Assembly: GCF_900101855.1 (NCBI RefSeq) | Contig: NZ_FMVC01000002.1 | Location: forward strand, 349,328 to 413,327 | Length of the DNA: 64,000 nucleotides | Direction: 5' to 3' | Origin: Flavobacterium anhuiense | GTDB taxonomy: Bacteria; Bacteroidota; Bacteroidia; Flavobacteriales; Flavobacteriaceae | In this document: positions 1 to 8,774 of the stretch, in pieces | How the letters are laid out: each line of letters starts with the position of its first letter | Numbering within the stretch: the first letter of the stretch is position 1 | Program-made: the position numbers and the translations under genes | The notes under the pieces: model-generated | What the model was told of the DNA's origin: nothing | The model's input: only the letters and a program-made list of their open reading frames with translations | Databases searched by the model: none

Positions 1-2
1 CT

Positions 3-470
3 GATGGTGTCGGAATGCCTTTTGAACCTGCCTTGATTTTCGTAAACAAAACTTTAGTGCGTTTAGGCATCCGCGATAAAATGCGTATTATTGGAAGCGG
101 AAAAATCATTTCTGGATATTCTATTTTGCATGCCATTGCTCTTGGAGCAGATATGTGCAACAGCGCGAGAGGATTTATGTTTTCTCTTGGCTGCATTCAA
201 GCATTACGCTGCCATAATAACGAATGTCCGACTGGGGTAGCAACACAAAACAAGATGCTTATGAAAGGTTTGGTTGTAACAGATAAATCTGAAAGAGTGT
301 ACCACTTTCATAAAAATACTTTGCATGCCGCTAATGAACTTTTGGCTGCCGCTGGAAAAACATCTTTTGCAGATGTAGATATCAATATTTTTATGCGCGG
401 AGACGAGTTCACTAACTTATCAGAACTCTATTTCCCAGATAACTTGAAAAACGTTACTCAATTCTCATAA
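3..470 (+). CDS. FMN-binding glutamate synthase family protein, C-terminal fragment
   Basis: The reading frame is open to the left edge of the window, so only the last 155 or so residues are seen. They match the C-terminal part of the FMN-binding glutamate synthase domain (GltB-like beta/alpha barrel): the run MRIIGSGKIISGYSILHAIA followed by GADMCNSARGFMFSLGCIQA, then a CHNNECPTGVATQ cysteine segment typical of the iron-sulfur region of this family. Flavobacteria often carry a stand-alone member of about 500 residues with an N-terminal membrane segment, distinct from the 1500-residue GltB subunit; which form this is cannot be told from the fragment. A hairpin terminator follows directly. Confidence 0.85.
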   Translation, partial: DGVGMPFEPALIFVNKTLVRLGIRDKMRIIGSGKIISGYSILHAIALGADMCNSARGFMFSLGCIQALRCHNNECPTGVATQNKMLMKGLVVTDKSERVYHFHKNTLHAANELLAAAGKTSFADVDINIFMRGDEFTNLSELYFPDNLKNVTQFS

Positions 471-474
471 ACAG

Positions 475-506
475 AAAAGCCTCTTCAAAATTGAAGAGGC
501 TTTTTC
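475..506. terminator. bidirectional intrinsic terminator
   Basis: An 11-12 base inverted repeat (AAGCCTCTTCAA / TTGAAGAGGCTT) is followed by a T run on the plus strand and preceded by A residues. It lies between two convergent genes and can serve both. Confidence 0.8.
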
Positions 507-522
507 TTAAAATCTATTTTGA

Positions 523-951
523 TTACAATTTTGCTGTTTCTTTTGATTTTGCAGTTCCTTCTAAAACTGCCAATTCATCTTGATCTACTAATTCCTGTGC
601 TAAAATAGCATTATTATAAGCCAAGAAGTATACATCGAACTTTACCCCTTCGGCAATCAAAGAAGGAGAAATTTGATCGTTTTTGATCATCTCTTTCAAT
701 AAATCTGGAAAAGATTCTTTGTAGGCTAGTTTATTGGCATCGTTTTCTTCTAAATTAGTTTCAATTCTGATTTCGATTTTATTGTCATCCAGAAAAGCTT
801 TTGCTGTTGTACTAGTAATACCACTCCCTTTTATAGAAGATAAATTGTTATAATTGCTTACATGCTCCTGTATTTTCTGCTTTGTATTTTTACAGCTGAC
901 TAAAAATAATGCAAAAGCAAGCGCAAATGCGATTTGGGTAATTTTTTTCAT
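523..951 (-). CDS. small exported lipoprotein, paralogue of the gene at 1218-1625
   Basis: 142 residues. It begins with a lipoprotein signal peptide (MKKITQIAFALAFALFLVSC) whose lipobox Cys is residue 20, so the mature protein is probably anchored in the inner or outer membrane. I recognise no named domain. The protein is clearly paralogous to the 135-residue lipoprotein 270 bases further on: both have SCKNTKQK after the lipobox, a T-T-A motif followed by DDNKIE or NDNKIE, an E-T-(N/D)-LE segment, and V-(K/Q)-FDVYFLA near the end. It has its own good promoter and a terminator, so it appears to be expressed separately from its paralogue. Function unknown. Confidence 0.8.
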   Translation of the reverse strand: MKKITQIAFALAFALFLVSCKNTKQKIQEHVSNYNNLSSIKGSGITSTTAKAFLDDNKIEIRIETNLEENDANKLAYKESFPDLLKEMIKNDQISPSLIAEGVKFDVYFLAYNNAILAQELVDQDELAVLEGTAKSKETAKL

Positions 952-982
952 AATTCTTTGGTTTAATAGTTATTTTTTAACT

Positions 983-1013
983 CAAACATAATTAATTCAT
1001 AACATAAAAACAA
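983..1013 (-). promoter_or_regulatory. Bacteroidota-type promoter for the lipoprotein gene at 523-951
   Basis: Read on the minus strand: TTG (1011-1013), 20 bases, then TATGTTTG (983-990), a perfect match to the TAnnTTTG -7 consensus. Transcription would begin about 25 bases upstream of the ATG. Confidence 0.6.
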
Positions 1014-1134
1014 CATTCAATTACAAAAAAAGCACACACAAATATTTGAAAACAAACCAATTATATTCTTAAAAAAGGATTATTTGTAAGAATAAAAAAG
1101 TTTCATTTACAATTAATTTTTGGTCTTAAATACA

Positions 1135-1173
1135 AAAAAGTCTCTTTAAATAAATTTTAAAGAGACTTTTAAT
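1135..1173 (-). terminator. intrinsic terminator
   Basis: AAAGTCTCTTTAAA pairs with TTTAAAGAGACTTT. On the minus strand the stem is followed by a T run, which suits termination after the lipoprotein gene at 1218-1625. Confidence 0.75.
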
Positions 1174-1217
1174 ATGTAAGAATCAAAATGATCTGTTTTT
1201 TGCAAAAATGTGATTTC

Positions 1218-1625
1218 TTATTTCAAAAAATCTTTAAGAGATTCCCCTGTTAAGGTTTCTTTGTCTAAAACCGTATTATCGTCTGCTAGAAAATAAACGT
1301 CAAACTGTACTCCTTCCTCAATCAATTGTCTCGGAATTTCGTCTTTATCGATCATTACTTTTATCAATTTTGGAAAAGAAATAACAGATGCCGATTTATT
1401 CGCTTCATTTTGCTCTAAATCAGTTTCAAATCGCAATTCAATCTTATTATCATTAATATAACCTCTTGCTGTGGTAAGTGTAACATTATCAGCTCTAAAA
1501 CTTGGAGCAATCGTTTTGTTGTACATAACAACATACTCTTGAAGTTTCTGTTTGGTGTTTTTACAGCTTAAAAGCGTCAACACCATCATTATTGCAAAGG
1601 CAATCTGGCTTATTTTCTTTAGCAT
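1218..1625 (-). CDS. small exported lipoprotein, paralogue of the gene at 523-951
   Basis: 135 residues with a lipoprotein signal peptide ending in LLSC (Cys about residue 21). It shares the SCKNTKQK, NDNKIELRFETDLE and GVQFDVYFLADDN blocks with the neighbouring 142-residue protein, so the two arose by duplication. It starts 6 bases after the stop of the GH88 gene and would be cotranscribed with it, unlike its sister gene. No domain is recognised and no function is proposed. Followed by an intrinsic terminator. Confidence 0.8.
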   Translation of the reverse strand: MLKKISQIAFAIMMVLTLLSCKNTKQKLQEYVVMYNKTIAPSFRADNVTLTTARGYINDNKIELRFETDLEQNEANKSASVISFPKLIKVMIDKDEIPRQLIEEGVQFDVYFLADDNTVLDKETLTGESLKDFLK

Positions 1626-1631
1626 AATCTT

Positions 1632-2810
1632 TTATTTTAATTTTTGAAGTCTTAATAACGCCTCAAGATAGTAATAATCTGCGTAATTTATAGAACAATC
1701 TATCTCGCTTCCCGCAGGTTTATGACCCGTTGAATGCAATAAAAATGCTGAATTTACATCATGGCTTTGATAATTATTAGAAAGCGAAACAATCATCTTT
1801 TTAGCTTTTGTTAAGTATTCCGCTTTCAAACTCTTGTCTTTTGTGTACGAACTTAATTCTAAAAGTGCAGATGAAACAATGGCTGCAGCCGAAGCATCTC
1901 TTGGTTCATTAGGAATATTTGGCGCATTAAAATCCCAATAAGGCACTAAATCTTCTGTAGTTAATTTATCCAAATAAACTCGTGCTAATTTATGGGCAAA
2001 ATCTAAAAACTTAGCATCTTTTGTTTCTCTGTACGTCATTGTAAAACCGTAAATCGCCCATGCCTGACCGCGAGCCCACATACTGTCGTCACTGTAACCT
2101 TGAGCGGTTCTTCCTTTTATCTTTTTTCCTGTTTCGTAATCGTAAATAATAACGTGATACGAAGTATTATCTGGTCTAAAATGATTTGCCATTGTGGTTT
2201 CGGCATGTTTTACAGCAATATCATAAAGTTTCTTGCTTCCACCATTTTTAGAAGCCCAAAACAAAAGCTCCAAATTCATCATATTATCAATAATAGTATT
2301 ATGTCCTCCCATTTTATTGTGAGGCCAAGATTGGATTGTTCCCACTTTCGGATTAAAAAGCGTCGCCAATGTATCTGCAGTTCTTAAAATAATCTGTTTG
2401 TACTCTGGATTTTTAGTCAATCTGTATCCGTTTCCAAAACTATTAAAAATCTGAAATCCTAAATCATGATCACCTGCTTTGCTGGTAGAAAGTGGCGTTA
2501 AAAAGCGACTGAATTTATCAGCTTCTTTTTCCCATTTTTTGTCTTTGGTTGCTTCGTACAAAAACCACAGTTCTCCAGGCCAGAAACCGCTCGTCCAATC
2601 TTTATAGCCAACAAATTTCCATTCATTGCTTCCATTAGGAACTGTTCTAGGGGAAGTTCCGTCATTTGGAATCACTTTTAAAGTTTTAGAAGCTTGTTCT
2701 GCGCAATAATCCAATTGCTTTTTAATATTAAATGAATTGTTTTTTTGAGAATAGCCTTGATTTCCTAATAGAAATAAAGCTGCAATCAGGGTAAAAAATT
2801 TTGCCTTCAT
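1632..2810 (-). CDS. glycoside hydrolase family 88 protein (unsaturated glucuronyl hydrolase)
   Basis: 392 residues with a signal peptide (cleavage near GYSQ, about residue 22), so it acts in the periplasm or outside. GH88 enzymes cleave the unsaturated uronic acid left at the non-reducing end of oligosaccharides by polysaccharide lyases, by hydration of the double bond. Visible signature: DWTSGFWPG (71-79), HDLGF with Asp116 and IIDNMMNLELL with Asp175. The two Asp residues correspond to the pair essential in characterised Bacillus unsaturated glucuronyl hydrolase. An (alpha/alpha)6 barrel of this length is normal for the family. No lyase is encoded nearby, so the substrate cannot be inferred. 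The small lipoprotein gene 6 bases downstream is probably in the same operon. It is well separated from the PUL at 27-53 kb. Confidence 0.88.
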   Translation of the reverse strand: MKAKFFTLIAALFLLGNQGYSQKNNSFNIKKQLDYCAEQASKTLKVIPNDGTSPRTVPNGSNEWKFVGYKDWTSGFWPGELWFLYEATKDKKWEKEADKFSRFLTPLSTSKAGDHDLGFQIFNSFGNGYRLTKNPEYKQIILRTADTLATLFNPKVGTIQSWPHNKMGGHNTIIDNMMNLELLFWASKNGGSKKLYDIAVKHAETTMANHFRPDNTSYHVIIYDYETGKKIKGRTAQGYSDDSMWARGQAWAIYGFTMTYRETKDAKFLDFAHKLARVYLDKLTTEDLVPYWDFNAPNIPNEPRDASAAAIVSSALLELSSYTKDKSLKAEYLTKAKKMIVSLSNNYQSHDVNSAFLLHSTGHKPAGSEIDCSINYADYYYLEALLRLQKLK

Positions 2811-2937
2811 GTGGTTATTTTGATAGATAATTAATTAACTGATAAATGTATAAAATAAAGTGACGCTATTCAGGTTTTGTATTTTTTGTTACCTAAAAAT
2901 GGATTATTGATACACTATTTTAAGACATAAGATTTAG

Positions 2938-3041
2938 TTTGTCATTCCGAGTAACGAGGAATCACACGAGAAATTCCGCAAAGTAATTCGCCAATCTTTG
3001 TCGATCTGCGAGTGCGATTCCTCGTTCCTCGGAATGACAAA
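2938..3041. repeat. palindromic intergenic element, GTCATTCCGAG family
   Basis: Two 30-base arms (2938-2967 and 3012-3041) are inverted copies with two mismatches, beginning TTTGTCATTCCGAG. The 44-base centre is not palindromic. No gene is present. It looks like a small dispersed hairpin element. Confidence 0.75.
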
Positions 3042-3103
3042 CGAGGCTTAATTTCTTTTAAAAATTTATCCTAAATTTGCTTTAACCAAAACCTAATCTC
3101 AAC

Positions 3104-3508
3104 TTGAACAAAACCAGAATCACCTATTTTGTAGTTTTCCTAAGCATCATTTTCCTCGGAATACTGTCAAGAAAAATTCCTTTTATCCCTTTATGGATCG
3201 GCGATTTTTTTTATGCTGTAATGATTTACTTTTTAGTTAGAATTTTCTTTCCATCAAAAAAGTTTTGGTTGGTAATACTACTTTCCCTTTTTATTTGTTA
3301 TGGAATTGAGTTTTTACAACTTTATCAAGGCAATTGGATTGTTAAACTTAGAAAAACACTTTTTGGGAGATATGTTTTAGGTCAAGGATTTTTATGGTCA
3401 GATATTTTGGCCTATACATTCGGAATTTCACTTACCTTTATTATTGAAAAATCATTTTTAAAATACTACCACAATGAATCTCGTTTTCGCATCAAACAAC
3501 AAAAATAA
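3104..3508 (+). CDS. DUF2809 family membrane protein
   Basis: 134 residues with about four predicted membrane segments (near 8-24, 31-50, 55-72 and 100-120), a size and pattern that fit DUF2809 (for example [13 protein letters not shown] and [12 protein letters not shown]). Role unknown. The start used is TTG at 3104: a stop lies just upstream in frame and the next ATG would remove the first membrane segment. The last 35 bases overlap the start of rdgB in another frame, suggesting translational coupling. Confidence 0.72.
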   Translation: MNKTRITYFVVFLSIIFLGILSRKIPFIPLWIGDFFYAVMIYFLVRIFFPSKKFWLVILLSLFICYGIEFLQLYQGNWIVKLRKTLFGRYVLGQGFLWSDILAYTFGISLTFIIEKSFLKYYHNESRFRIKQQK

Positions 3509-4052
3509 AATCGCAGAAATTCAAAGCATGCTTCCTGAAAGCATTAAAATATTAAGCTTAGAAGATATTAATTGTTTAGAAGATATTCCAGAAACAGCAG
3601 ACACCATAGAAGGAAATGCAATTTTAAAAGCTGATTATGTAACTCAAAAATATGGTTACGATTGTTTTGCAGATGATACAGGTCTAGAAGTAGATGCTTT
3701 AAATGGCGAACCTGGAGTTTATTCTGCGCGTTATGCGGGCGAGCAAAAAAATGCAGATGATAACATGAACAAGCTTTTGGAGGCTTTAAAAAATAAGGAA
3801 AATCGCAGCGCCCAGTTCAAGACCGTTATTACTTTAAACTTAAAAGGAAAACAATATTTGTTTACCGGAATTGCAAAAGGAGAAATTACATTCACAAAAA
3901 CAGGAACAAATGGATTTGGTTACGATCCTATTTTTAAGCCTGAAAATTTCAATGAAACCTTTGCCGAATTGCCTTTAGCTACCAAAAACACTATAGGTCA
4001 CCGCGGAAAAGCTGTTAAGCAACTCATTGATTTTCTGAACACCACAAAATAA
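3474..4052 (+). CDS. rdgB: XTP/dITP diphosphohydrolase (non-canonical purine NTP pyrophosphatase, HAM1 family)
   Basis: 192 residues, full length for the RdgB/HAM1 family. It hydrolyses XTP, dITP and ITP to monophosphates in the cytoplasm, keeping deaminated purines out of nucleic acids. Visible motifs are the N-terminal FASNNKNK phosphate-binding segment, [20 protein letters not shown] with the acidic catalytic residues, [12 protein letters not shown], and HRGKA near the C-terminus. It overlaps the upstream DUF2809 gene by 35 bases. The following 200 bases hold only the promoter of the helicase gene. Confidence 0.95.
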   Translation: MNLVFASNNKNKIAEIQSMLPESIKILSLEDINCLEDIPETADTIEGNAILKADYVTQKYGYDCFADDTGLEVDALNGEPGVYSARYAGEQKNADDNMNKLLEALKNKENRSAQFKTVITLNLKGKQYLFTGIAKGEITFTKTGTNGFGYDPIFKPENFNETFAELPLATKNTIGHRGKAVKQLIDFLNTTK

Positions 4053-4227
4053 TTGTTTAAAATACAACATTTTAGAGGCTAAATTTTACATTTCGCGACG
4101 TATTTTTTGGCTTGTTTCCGCATTTCTTGCAAAAATTTATTTTAATAAAACTGTAACTTTTTGATAATCAATTATTAATAAATACATAATTATTAAAAAC
4201 GCATTAGTATATCTGAATAATTAACAG

Positions 4228-4235
4228 TAATTTTG
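4228..4235 (+). promoter_or_regulatory. -7 element of the helicase promoter
   Basis: TAATTTTG matches TAnnTTTG. It lies 20 bases before the ATG of the DEAD-box gene. No convincing TTG -33 element is seen at the right distance, so this is tentative. Confidence 0.4.
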
Positions 4236-4255
4236 CACCCTATTTTAAAACACAT

Positions 4256-6160
4256 ATGAATAAATTTGAACAATTAGGATTGAATGAATCGTTACTGAAG
4301 GCGATTTTAGATCTAGGATTTGAAAATCCGTCAGAGGTACAGGAAAAGGCGATTCCCCTATTATTGGAAAAAGACACGGATATGGTTGCGTTGGCTCAAA
4401 CAGGGACAGGGAAAACGGCAGCTTTCGGTTTTCCGCTAATTCAAAAAATTGATGCCGACAACAGAAATACACAAGCATTAGTTTTATCGCCAACACGCGA
4501 GTTATGTTTACAGATTACTAACGAACTTAAAAACTACTCAAAATACGAAAAAGGTATTAATGTGGTAGCAGTTTACGGAGGAGCTAGTATAACAGAACAA
4601 GCAAGAGAAATAAAGAGAGGTGCACAAATCATTGTGGCAACTCCAGGAAGAATGCAAGACATGATTAACAGAGGTCTAGTAAATATTAAAAACATAGATT
4701 ACTGTGTTTTGGATGAGGCTGACGAAATGTTAAACATGGGATTCTATGATGATATCGTATCTATTTTATCAGATACTCCAGACGAAAAAAGCACATGGTT
4801 GTTCTCTGCAACTATGCCTCAAGAGGTGGCTAGAATTGCAAAACAATTCATGAGTGATCCATTAGAAATTACTGTAGGTACAAAAAACTCAGGTTCATCT
4901 ACAGTTTCTCACGAATTTTATTTAGTAAATGCTCGTGACCGATATGAAGCTTTAAAACGTTTAGCTGATGCTAATCCAGACATTTTCTCTGTAGTTTTCT
5001 GTCGTACAAAGAGAGACACTCAAGCTATCGCAGAGAAGTTAATTGAAGATGGTTATAGCGCTGCTGCGTTACACGGAGATTTATCTCAAGCGCAACGTGA
5101 TGGTGTAATGAAATCGTTCCGTGGAAGACAAATTCAGATGCTTGTTGCTACTGACGTTGCTGCACGTGGTATTGACGTTGATAACGTAACTCACGTTGTT
5201 AACTACCAATTGCCTGACGAGATTGAAACTTACAACCACCGTTCTGGACGTACGGGTAGAGCTGGAAAATTAGGTACTTCTATTGTAATTGTTACAAAAA
5301 GCGAGTTACGTAAAATTTCAACTATTGAGAGAATCATTAAACAAAAGTTTGTTGAAAAAACTATTCCATCTGGAATTGAAATCTGTGAAATTCAGTTATT
5401 GCACTTAGCTAACAAAATTAAAGATACTGAGGTTGATCACGAAATTGACAACTATTTACCAGCAATCAACAACGTTCTTGAAGATTTATCTAAAGAAGAG
5501 CTGATTAAGAAAATGGTTTCAGTAGAATTTAACCGTTTCATCACTTACTACAAAAAGAATAGAGATATTTCTGTTCAATCTTCTGGTGAGAGACGTGAAA
5601 GAGGTGATTCTGAACCAAGAGAATTCAGCAATAATGGAGCAGTTCGTTATTTTGTAAACATTGGTTCTAGAGACAACTTCGACTGGATGTCATTAAAAGA
5701 TTACTTGAAAGAAACGTTAGACTTAGGTCGTGATGATATCTTTAAAGTAGATGTAAAAGAAGGATTCTCTTTCTTTAACACAGATCCACAGCATACAGAC
5801 AAAGTAATGGACGTTTTAAACAACGTTCAATTAGAAGGTCGTCGTATCAATGTTGAGATTTCTAAAAATGATGGTGGCGGAAGACGTGATCACAACAACC
5901 GTGGCGGAAGACGTGATTCTGGAAGAAGAGAAGGAAACTTCGCTCCAAGACGTGAAGGCGGTTTTAGAAGTGACAGAAGTTCTTCTAGAGATGGAGGTTC
6001 ACGTGATGGAGGTTTCAGAAGCGACAGAAACTCATCTTCAAGAAGAGAAGGCGGTTTTAGAAGCTCTGCTCCAAGAAGTGAGGGTGGTTCAGATAGAGCT
6101 CCAAGACGTTCTGAAAACTTTGGAGATAGTTCAAGACCAAGAAGATCAAGAAGAGATTAA
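4256..6160 (+). CDS. DEAD-box ATP-dependent RNA helicase with DbpA-like RNA-binding domain and RG-rich tail
   Basis: 634 residues. All helicase motifs are present: Q motif (NPSEVQEKAIP), I (AQTGTGKT), Ia (PTRELCLQ), Ib (TPGR), II (DEAD), III (SAT), IV (VVFCRTK), V (DVAARGIDV) and VI (HRSGRTGRAG). A linker is followed by a C-terminal domain of about 75 residues (near 470-545, VRYFVNIGSRD...) resembling the DbpA/CsdA RNA-binding domain. A low-complexity tail of about 90 residues rich in RGG, RRD and GGFRSD repeats ends the protein. It unwinds structured RNA, probably in ribosome assembly or cold adaptation like DeaD/CsdA; the exact role is inferred. It is monocistronic, with a terminator after it. 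The C-terminal repeats are also visible in DNA as direct repeats of the GGTTTTAGAAGTGACAG type. Confidence 0.93.
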   Translation: MNKFEQLGLNESLLKAILDLGFENPSEVQEKAIPLLLEKDTDMVALAQTGTGKTAAFGFPLIQKIDADNRNTQALVLSPTRELCLQITNELKNYSKYEKGINVVAVYGGASITEQAREIKRGAQIIVATPGRMQDMINRGLVNIKNIDYCVLDEADEMLNMGFYDDIVSILSDTPDEKSTWLFSATMPQEVARIAKQFMSDPLEITVGTKNSGSSTVSHEFYLVNARDRYEALKRLADANPDIFSVVFCRTKRDTQAIAEKLIEDGYSAAALHGDLSQAQRDGVMKSFRGRQIQMLVATDVAARGIDVDNVTHVVNYQLPDEIETYNHRSGRTGRAGKLGTSIVIVTKSELRKISTIERIIKQKFVEKTIPSGIEICEIQLLHLANKIKDTEVDHEIDNYLPAINNVLEDLSKEELIKKMVSVEFNRFITYYKKNRDISVQSSGERRERGDSEPREFSNNGAVRYFVNIGSRDNFDWMSLKDYLKETLDLGRDDIFKVDVKEGFSFFNTDPQHTDKVMDVLNNVQLEGRRINVEISKNDGGGRRDHNNRGGRRDSGRREGNFAPRREGGFRSDRSSSRDGGSRDGGFRSDRNSSSRREGGFRSSAPRSEGGSDRAPRRSENFGDSSRPRRSRRD

Positions 6161-6182
6161 TATTTCAATTTCTTTAAATACA

Positions 6183-6224
6183 AAATCCCAAATTCCATAT
6201 TACTTGGAATTTGGGATTTTTTTT
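6183..6224 (+). terminator. intrinsic terminator of the helicase gene
   Basis: AAATCCCAAATTCCA and TGGAATTTGGGATTT form a 15-base stem followed by a run of eight T. Confidence 0.85.
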
Positions 6225-6404
6225 ATGTCAAAAAATTTTATTTTTCGTAAATCGCTTCTGTAATCTAAACATAACCTTCACTACTCATTTTTATTTAACC
6301 TAAAAAAGCAACACTACTGCCTTTGTTAATTTTCTTATAATTAAATTCCAAGACTGCGAGATATTTAATCCCTATTTACTACTTTTAGAGCTTTAAATCA
6401 GGAT

Positions 6405-7184
6405 ATGAAATATTTCGCAATTTTCTTTTTTACACTTTTCGCTAGCATTGGTTTTGCGCAAGATACACAGCAACAGCCGACAGTTCCTCAAAGAGTTTCA
6501 GGTTATGTTATTAATGATGATAGCAAACAGCCTCTTGCCGGCGTAAACATCATTAACACCAACAAAGTACGTGGTGCAAAATCTGACGAAAAAGGGTATT
6601 TTGAAATTGACGTGCAAGTCAATGATACACTACATTTTTCTATTCTGGGATTTCAATCATTAAGAATTAGAGTCACAAATGACTGGATAAAAAATAAAGT
6701 AACGAGAATTCAGCTTACCGAAAAAGCAATTGCTTTGGAAGAAGTTGTCATTGCTCCTTTCTCTCTAACAGGATATCTTGAAATTGATTCTAAATTAATT
6801 CCAACAAAAGAAAACTATCGTTACAGCATTTCTGGACTTACGCAAGGTTACGAAGCTGGTGAATATGCTCCAAATGCTTTTGGGAAAGTCCTCGGTTCGA
6901 TTTTTAACCCCGCCGATATGCTCTACAATTTCTTTGGAAAAAATGGTAAAGAACTCAAGAAACTTAAAGAGATGAAAAAGGACGATACCGTACGAACACT
7001 CTTGGAGTCCAAATATGACCGCGAAACAGTTGCTGTACTATTAGGAGTAAGCAAGGATGAAATCCCCGAAATTATGCACCGCTGCAACTATTCTGATTCT
7101 TTCATCCAGACAGCAAACGACCTTCAGATTATGGATGCGATAAGCGCTTGTTACGAACAGTATAAAGTCTTAAAAAGAAATTAA
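6405..7184 (+). CDS. exported protein with carboxypeptidase-like regulatory (CarbopepD_reg_2-type) domain
   Basis: 259 residues with a signal peptide (cleavage near IGFAQ, about residue 19). Residues about 30-110 form a CarboxypepD_reg-like beta-sandwich (VSGYVINDDSKQPLAGVNII, then a K-G-YFEI segment), the same fold that starts SusC proteins. It ends with EEVVIAPF, like a TonB-box region, but no plug or barrel follows. The remaining 140 residues have no recognised domain. Exported; probably periplasmic or outer-membrane associated. Proteins of this layout are common in flavobacteria and their role is unknown. It stands alone, with terminators before and after. Confidence 0.75.
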   Translation: MKYFAIFFFTLFASIGFAQDTQQQPTVPQRVSGYVINDDSKQPLAGVNIINTNKVRGAKSDEKGYFEIDVQVNDTLHFSILGFQSLRIRVTNDWIKNKVTRIQLTEKAIALEEVVIAPFSLTGYLEIDSKLIPTKENYRYSISGLTQGYEAGEYAPNAFGKVLGSIFNPADMLYNFFGKNGKELKKLKEMKKDDTVRTLLESKYDRETVAVLLGVSKDEIPEIMHRCNYSDSFIQTANDLQIMDAISACYEQYKVLKRN

Positions 7185-7202
7185 TAATATTTTATCATAA
7201 AA

Positions 7203-7234
7203 AAATCCTCAATTTAAGATTGAGGATTTTTTTT
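7203..7234. terminator. bidirectional intrinsic terminator
   Basis: AAATCCTCAAT and ATTGAGGATTT pair, with a T run on the plus side and an A run on the other. It lies between convergent genes. Confidence 0.8.
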
Positions 7235-7246
7235 AGTCGCAGTTGA

Positions 7247-7288
7247 CAGTCTCAGTTTAACAGTTCTGCGAACTGAATACTGAGACTG
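7247..7288. repeat. nested palindrome of the CAGTCTCAGT family
   Basis: CAGTCTCAGT (7247-7256) is inverted at 7279-7288. An inner perfect palindrome, CAGTTCTGCGAACTG, lies at 7261-7275. A related run (CAGTCTCAGTCACAG) occurs at 27069-27090. It sits at the 3' end of pepD. Confidence 0.6.
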
Positions 7289-7298
7289 CGACTGAAAA

Positions 7299-8759
7299 CT
7301 ATTTAACTGGTATATTCTCAAGAATTTCTAATACAAATTTCCAATATTTTTGTGCCGATGAAATACTTGCTCTTTCATCTGGAGAGTGCGCTCCGTGAAT
7401 TGTCGGTCCAAAAGAAATCATATCCATATCAGGATAATTTGTTCCTAAAATTCCGCATTCTAAACCTGCGTGACAAGCTACAACTTTTGGCAGCTGGCCA
7501 TTTTGTTTTTCGTAAATGCCTTTTAAAACTTCTAATATCTCAGAATTCACATTTGGAGTCCAACCTGGATACGAACCTGAAAGTTCTACTTCGCATCCCA
7601 CCAATTCGAACGCAGAACGTAACGAATTAGCCAAATCAAATTTAGAAGATTCAACAGAAGAACGCGTCAGACATCCTACCAAGATTTCTCCATCTTTAAT
7701 AACAACACGAGCAATATTATTTGAAGTTTCAACCAAATCAGCCATATCAGCACTCATTTTATACACTCCATTTTGAGCTGCATAAATCGCTCTGATAATC
7801 CCTTCTTGAACTCCTAAATCCATTACTTTTTCAGGCAATTCACTTTTTACGATTTCAATAGTCAAGTTAGGCTCCGTTGTTTTGTATTCGGCTTTGATAT
7901 CAGAAATGATTTCCTGCATATCATACACATAAGCCTCATCAAACATCTGAGAAATGATAACCTTTGCAAAACTTTCTCTTGGAATTGCATTTCTCAAACT
8001 TCCTCCATTGATTTCAGCAATCTGCAACCCGAAATTTTCAAAACCATCAAACAACAAACGGTTCATGATTTTATTGGCATTTCCTAAACCTTTATGAATG
8101 TCCATTCCTGAATGTCCTCCGTTTAGACCTTTTACTGTAAGAGTATATCCAACAGAACCTTCTGGAACTTCTTCTTCATGATAAGTTCTTGTTGCCGTTA
8201 CATCAATTCCGCCAGCACAGCCAATATCAATTTCATCGTCTTCTTCAGTATCCAGATTTAATAAAATCTGACCTTGCAGAATTCCTCCTTTTAAGTTTAA
8301 AGCTCCTGTCATTCCAGTTTCTTCGTCAACAGTAAACAATGCTTCTATTGCTGGGTGTGGAATATCTTTGCTTTCCAGAATAGCCATAATAGTCGCCACT
8401 CCTAACCCATTATCAGCTCCAAGTGTTGTGCCACGAGCGCGAACCCAGTCACCATCAACATACATGTCGATTCCTTGTGTATCAAAATCAAAAACTGTAT
8501 CTGCATTTTTTTGGTGCACCATATCTAAATGCCCCTGCATTACGATTGGTTTACGATTTTCCATCCCTGGAGTTGCCGGTTTTCTGATGATTACGTTCCT
8601 GATTTCATCTTCGAAAGTTTCTAAACCTAAGCTGTTTCCAAAGTTTTTCATAAACTCAATGACACGCTCTTCTTTCTTGGATGGACGAGGAACTTCGTTT
8701 AAATCTGCGAATTTGTTCCAAAGTTCTTTTGGTTCCAGATTTCTTACTTCTTGACTCAT
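7299..8759 (-). CDS. pepD: aminoacyl-histidine dipeptidase (M20C family, PepD-type)
   Basis: 486 residues, the usual length for PepD (Xaa-His dipeptidase/beta-alanyl-histidine dipeptidase), a cytosolic zinc enzyme that hydrolyses dipeptides such as carnosine. The dinuclear metal site is visible: His77 and Asp79 in MQGHLDMVH, Asp116 in GADNGLG, the Glu146-Glu147 pair in DEETGMTG, Asp170 in LNLDTEE, and the C-terminal His in GAHSPDE. The start MSQEVRNLEP is the only sensible ATG. It is followed by the toxin-antitoxin pair, read in the same direction from further upstream. Confidence 0.93.
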   Translation of the reverse strand: MSQEVRNLEPKELWNKFADLNEVPRPSKKEERVIEFMKNFGNSLGLETFEDEIRNVIIRKPATPGMENRKPIVMQGHLDMVHQKNADTVFDFDTQGIDMYVDGDWVRARGTTLGADNGLGVATIMAILESKDIPHPAIEALFTVDEETGMTGALNLKGGILQGQILLNLDTEEDDEIDIGCAGGIDVTATRTYHEEEVPEGSVGYTLTVKGLNGGHSGMDIHKGLGNANKIMNRLLFDGFENFGLQIAEINGGSLRNAIPRESFAKVIISQMFDEAYVYDMQEIISDIKAEYKTTEPNLTIEIVKSELPEKVMDLGVQEGIIRAIYAAQNGVYKMSADMADLVETSNNIARVVIKDGEILVGCLTRSSVESSKFDLANSLRSAFELVGCEVELSGSYPGWTPNVNSEILEVLKGIYEKQNGQLPKVVACHAGLECGILGTNYPDMDMISFGPTIHGAHSPDERASISSAQKYWKFVLEILENIPVK

Positions 8760-8774
8760 TATATTTTGTTTGAA

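Noticed and set aside
1632..2810. GH88 gene as part of the PUL at 27-53 kb
   Set aside because: It is 25 kb away, lacks the operator module and has no lyase or SusCD partner nearby.
5850..6263. Plus-strand 137-codon reading frame within the helicase tail
   Set aside because: It is a shadow of the RG-rich repeats of the helicase gene.
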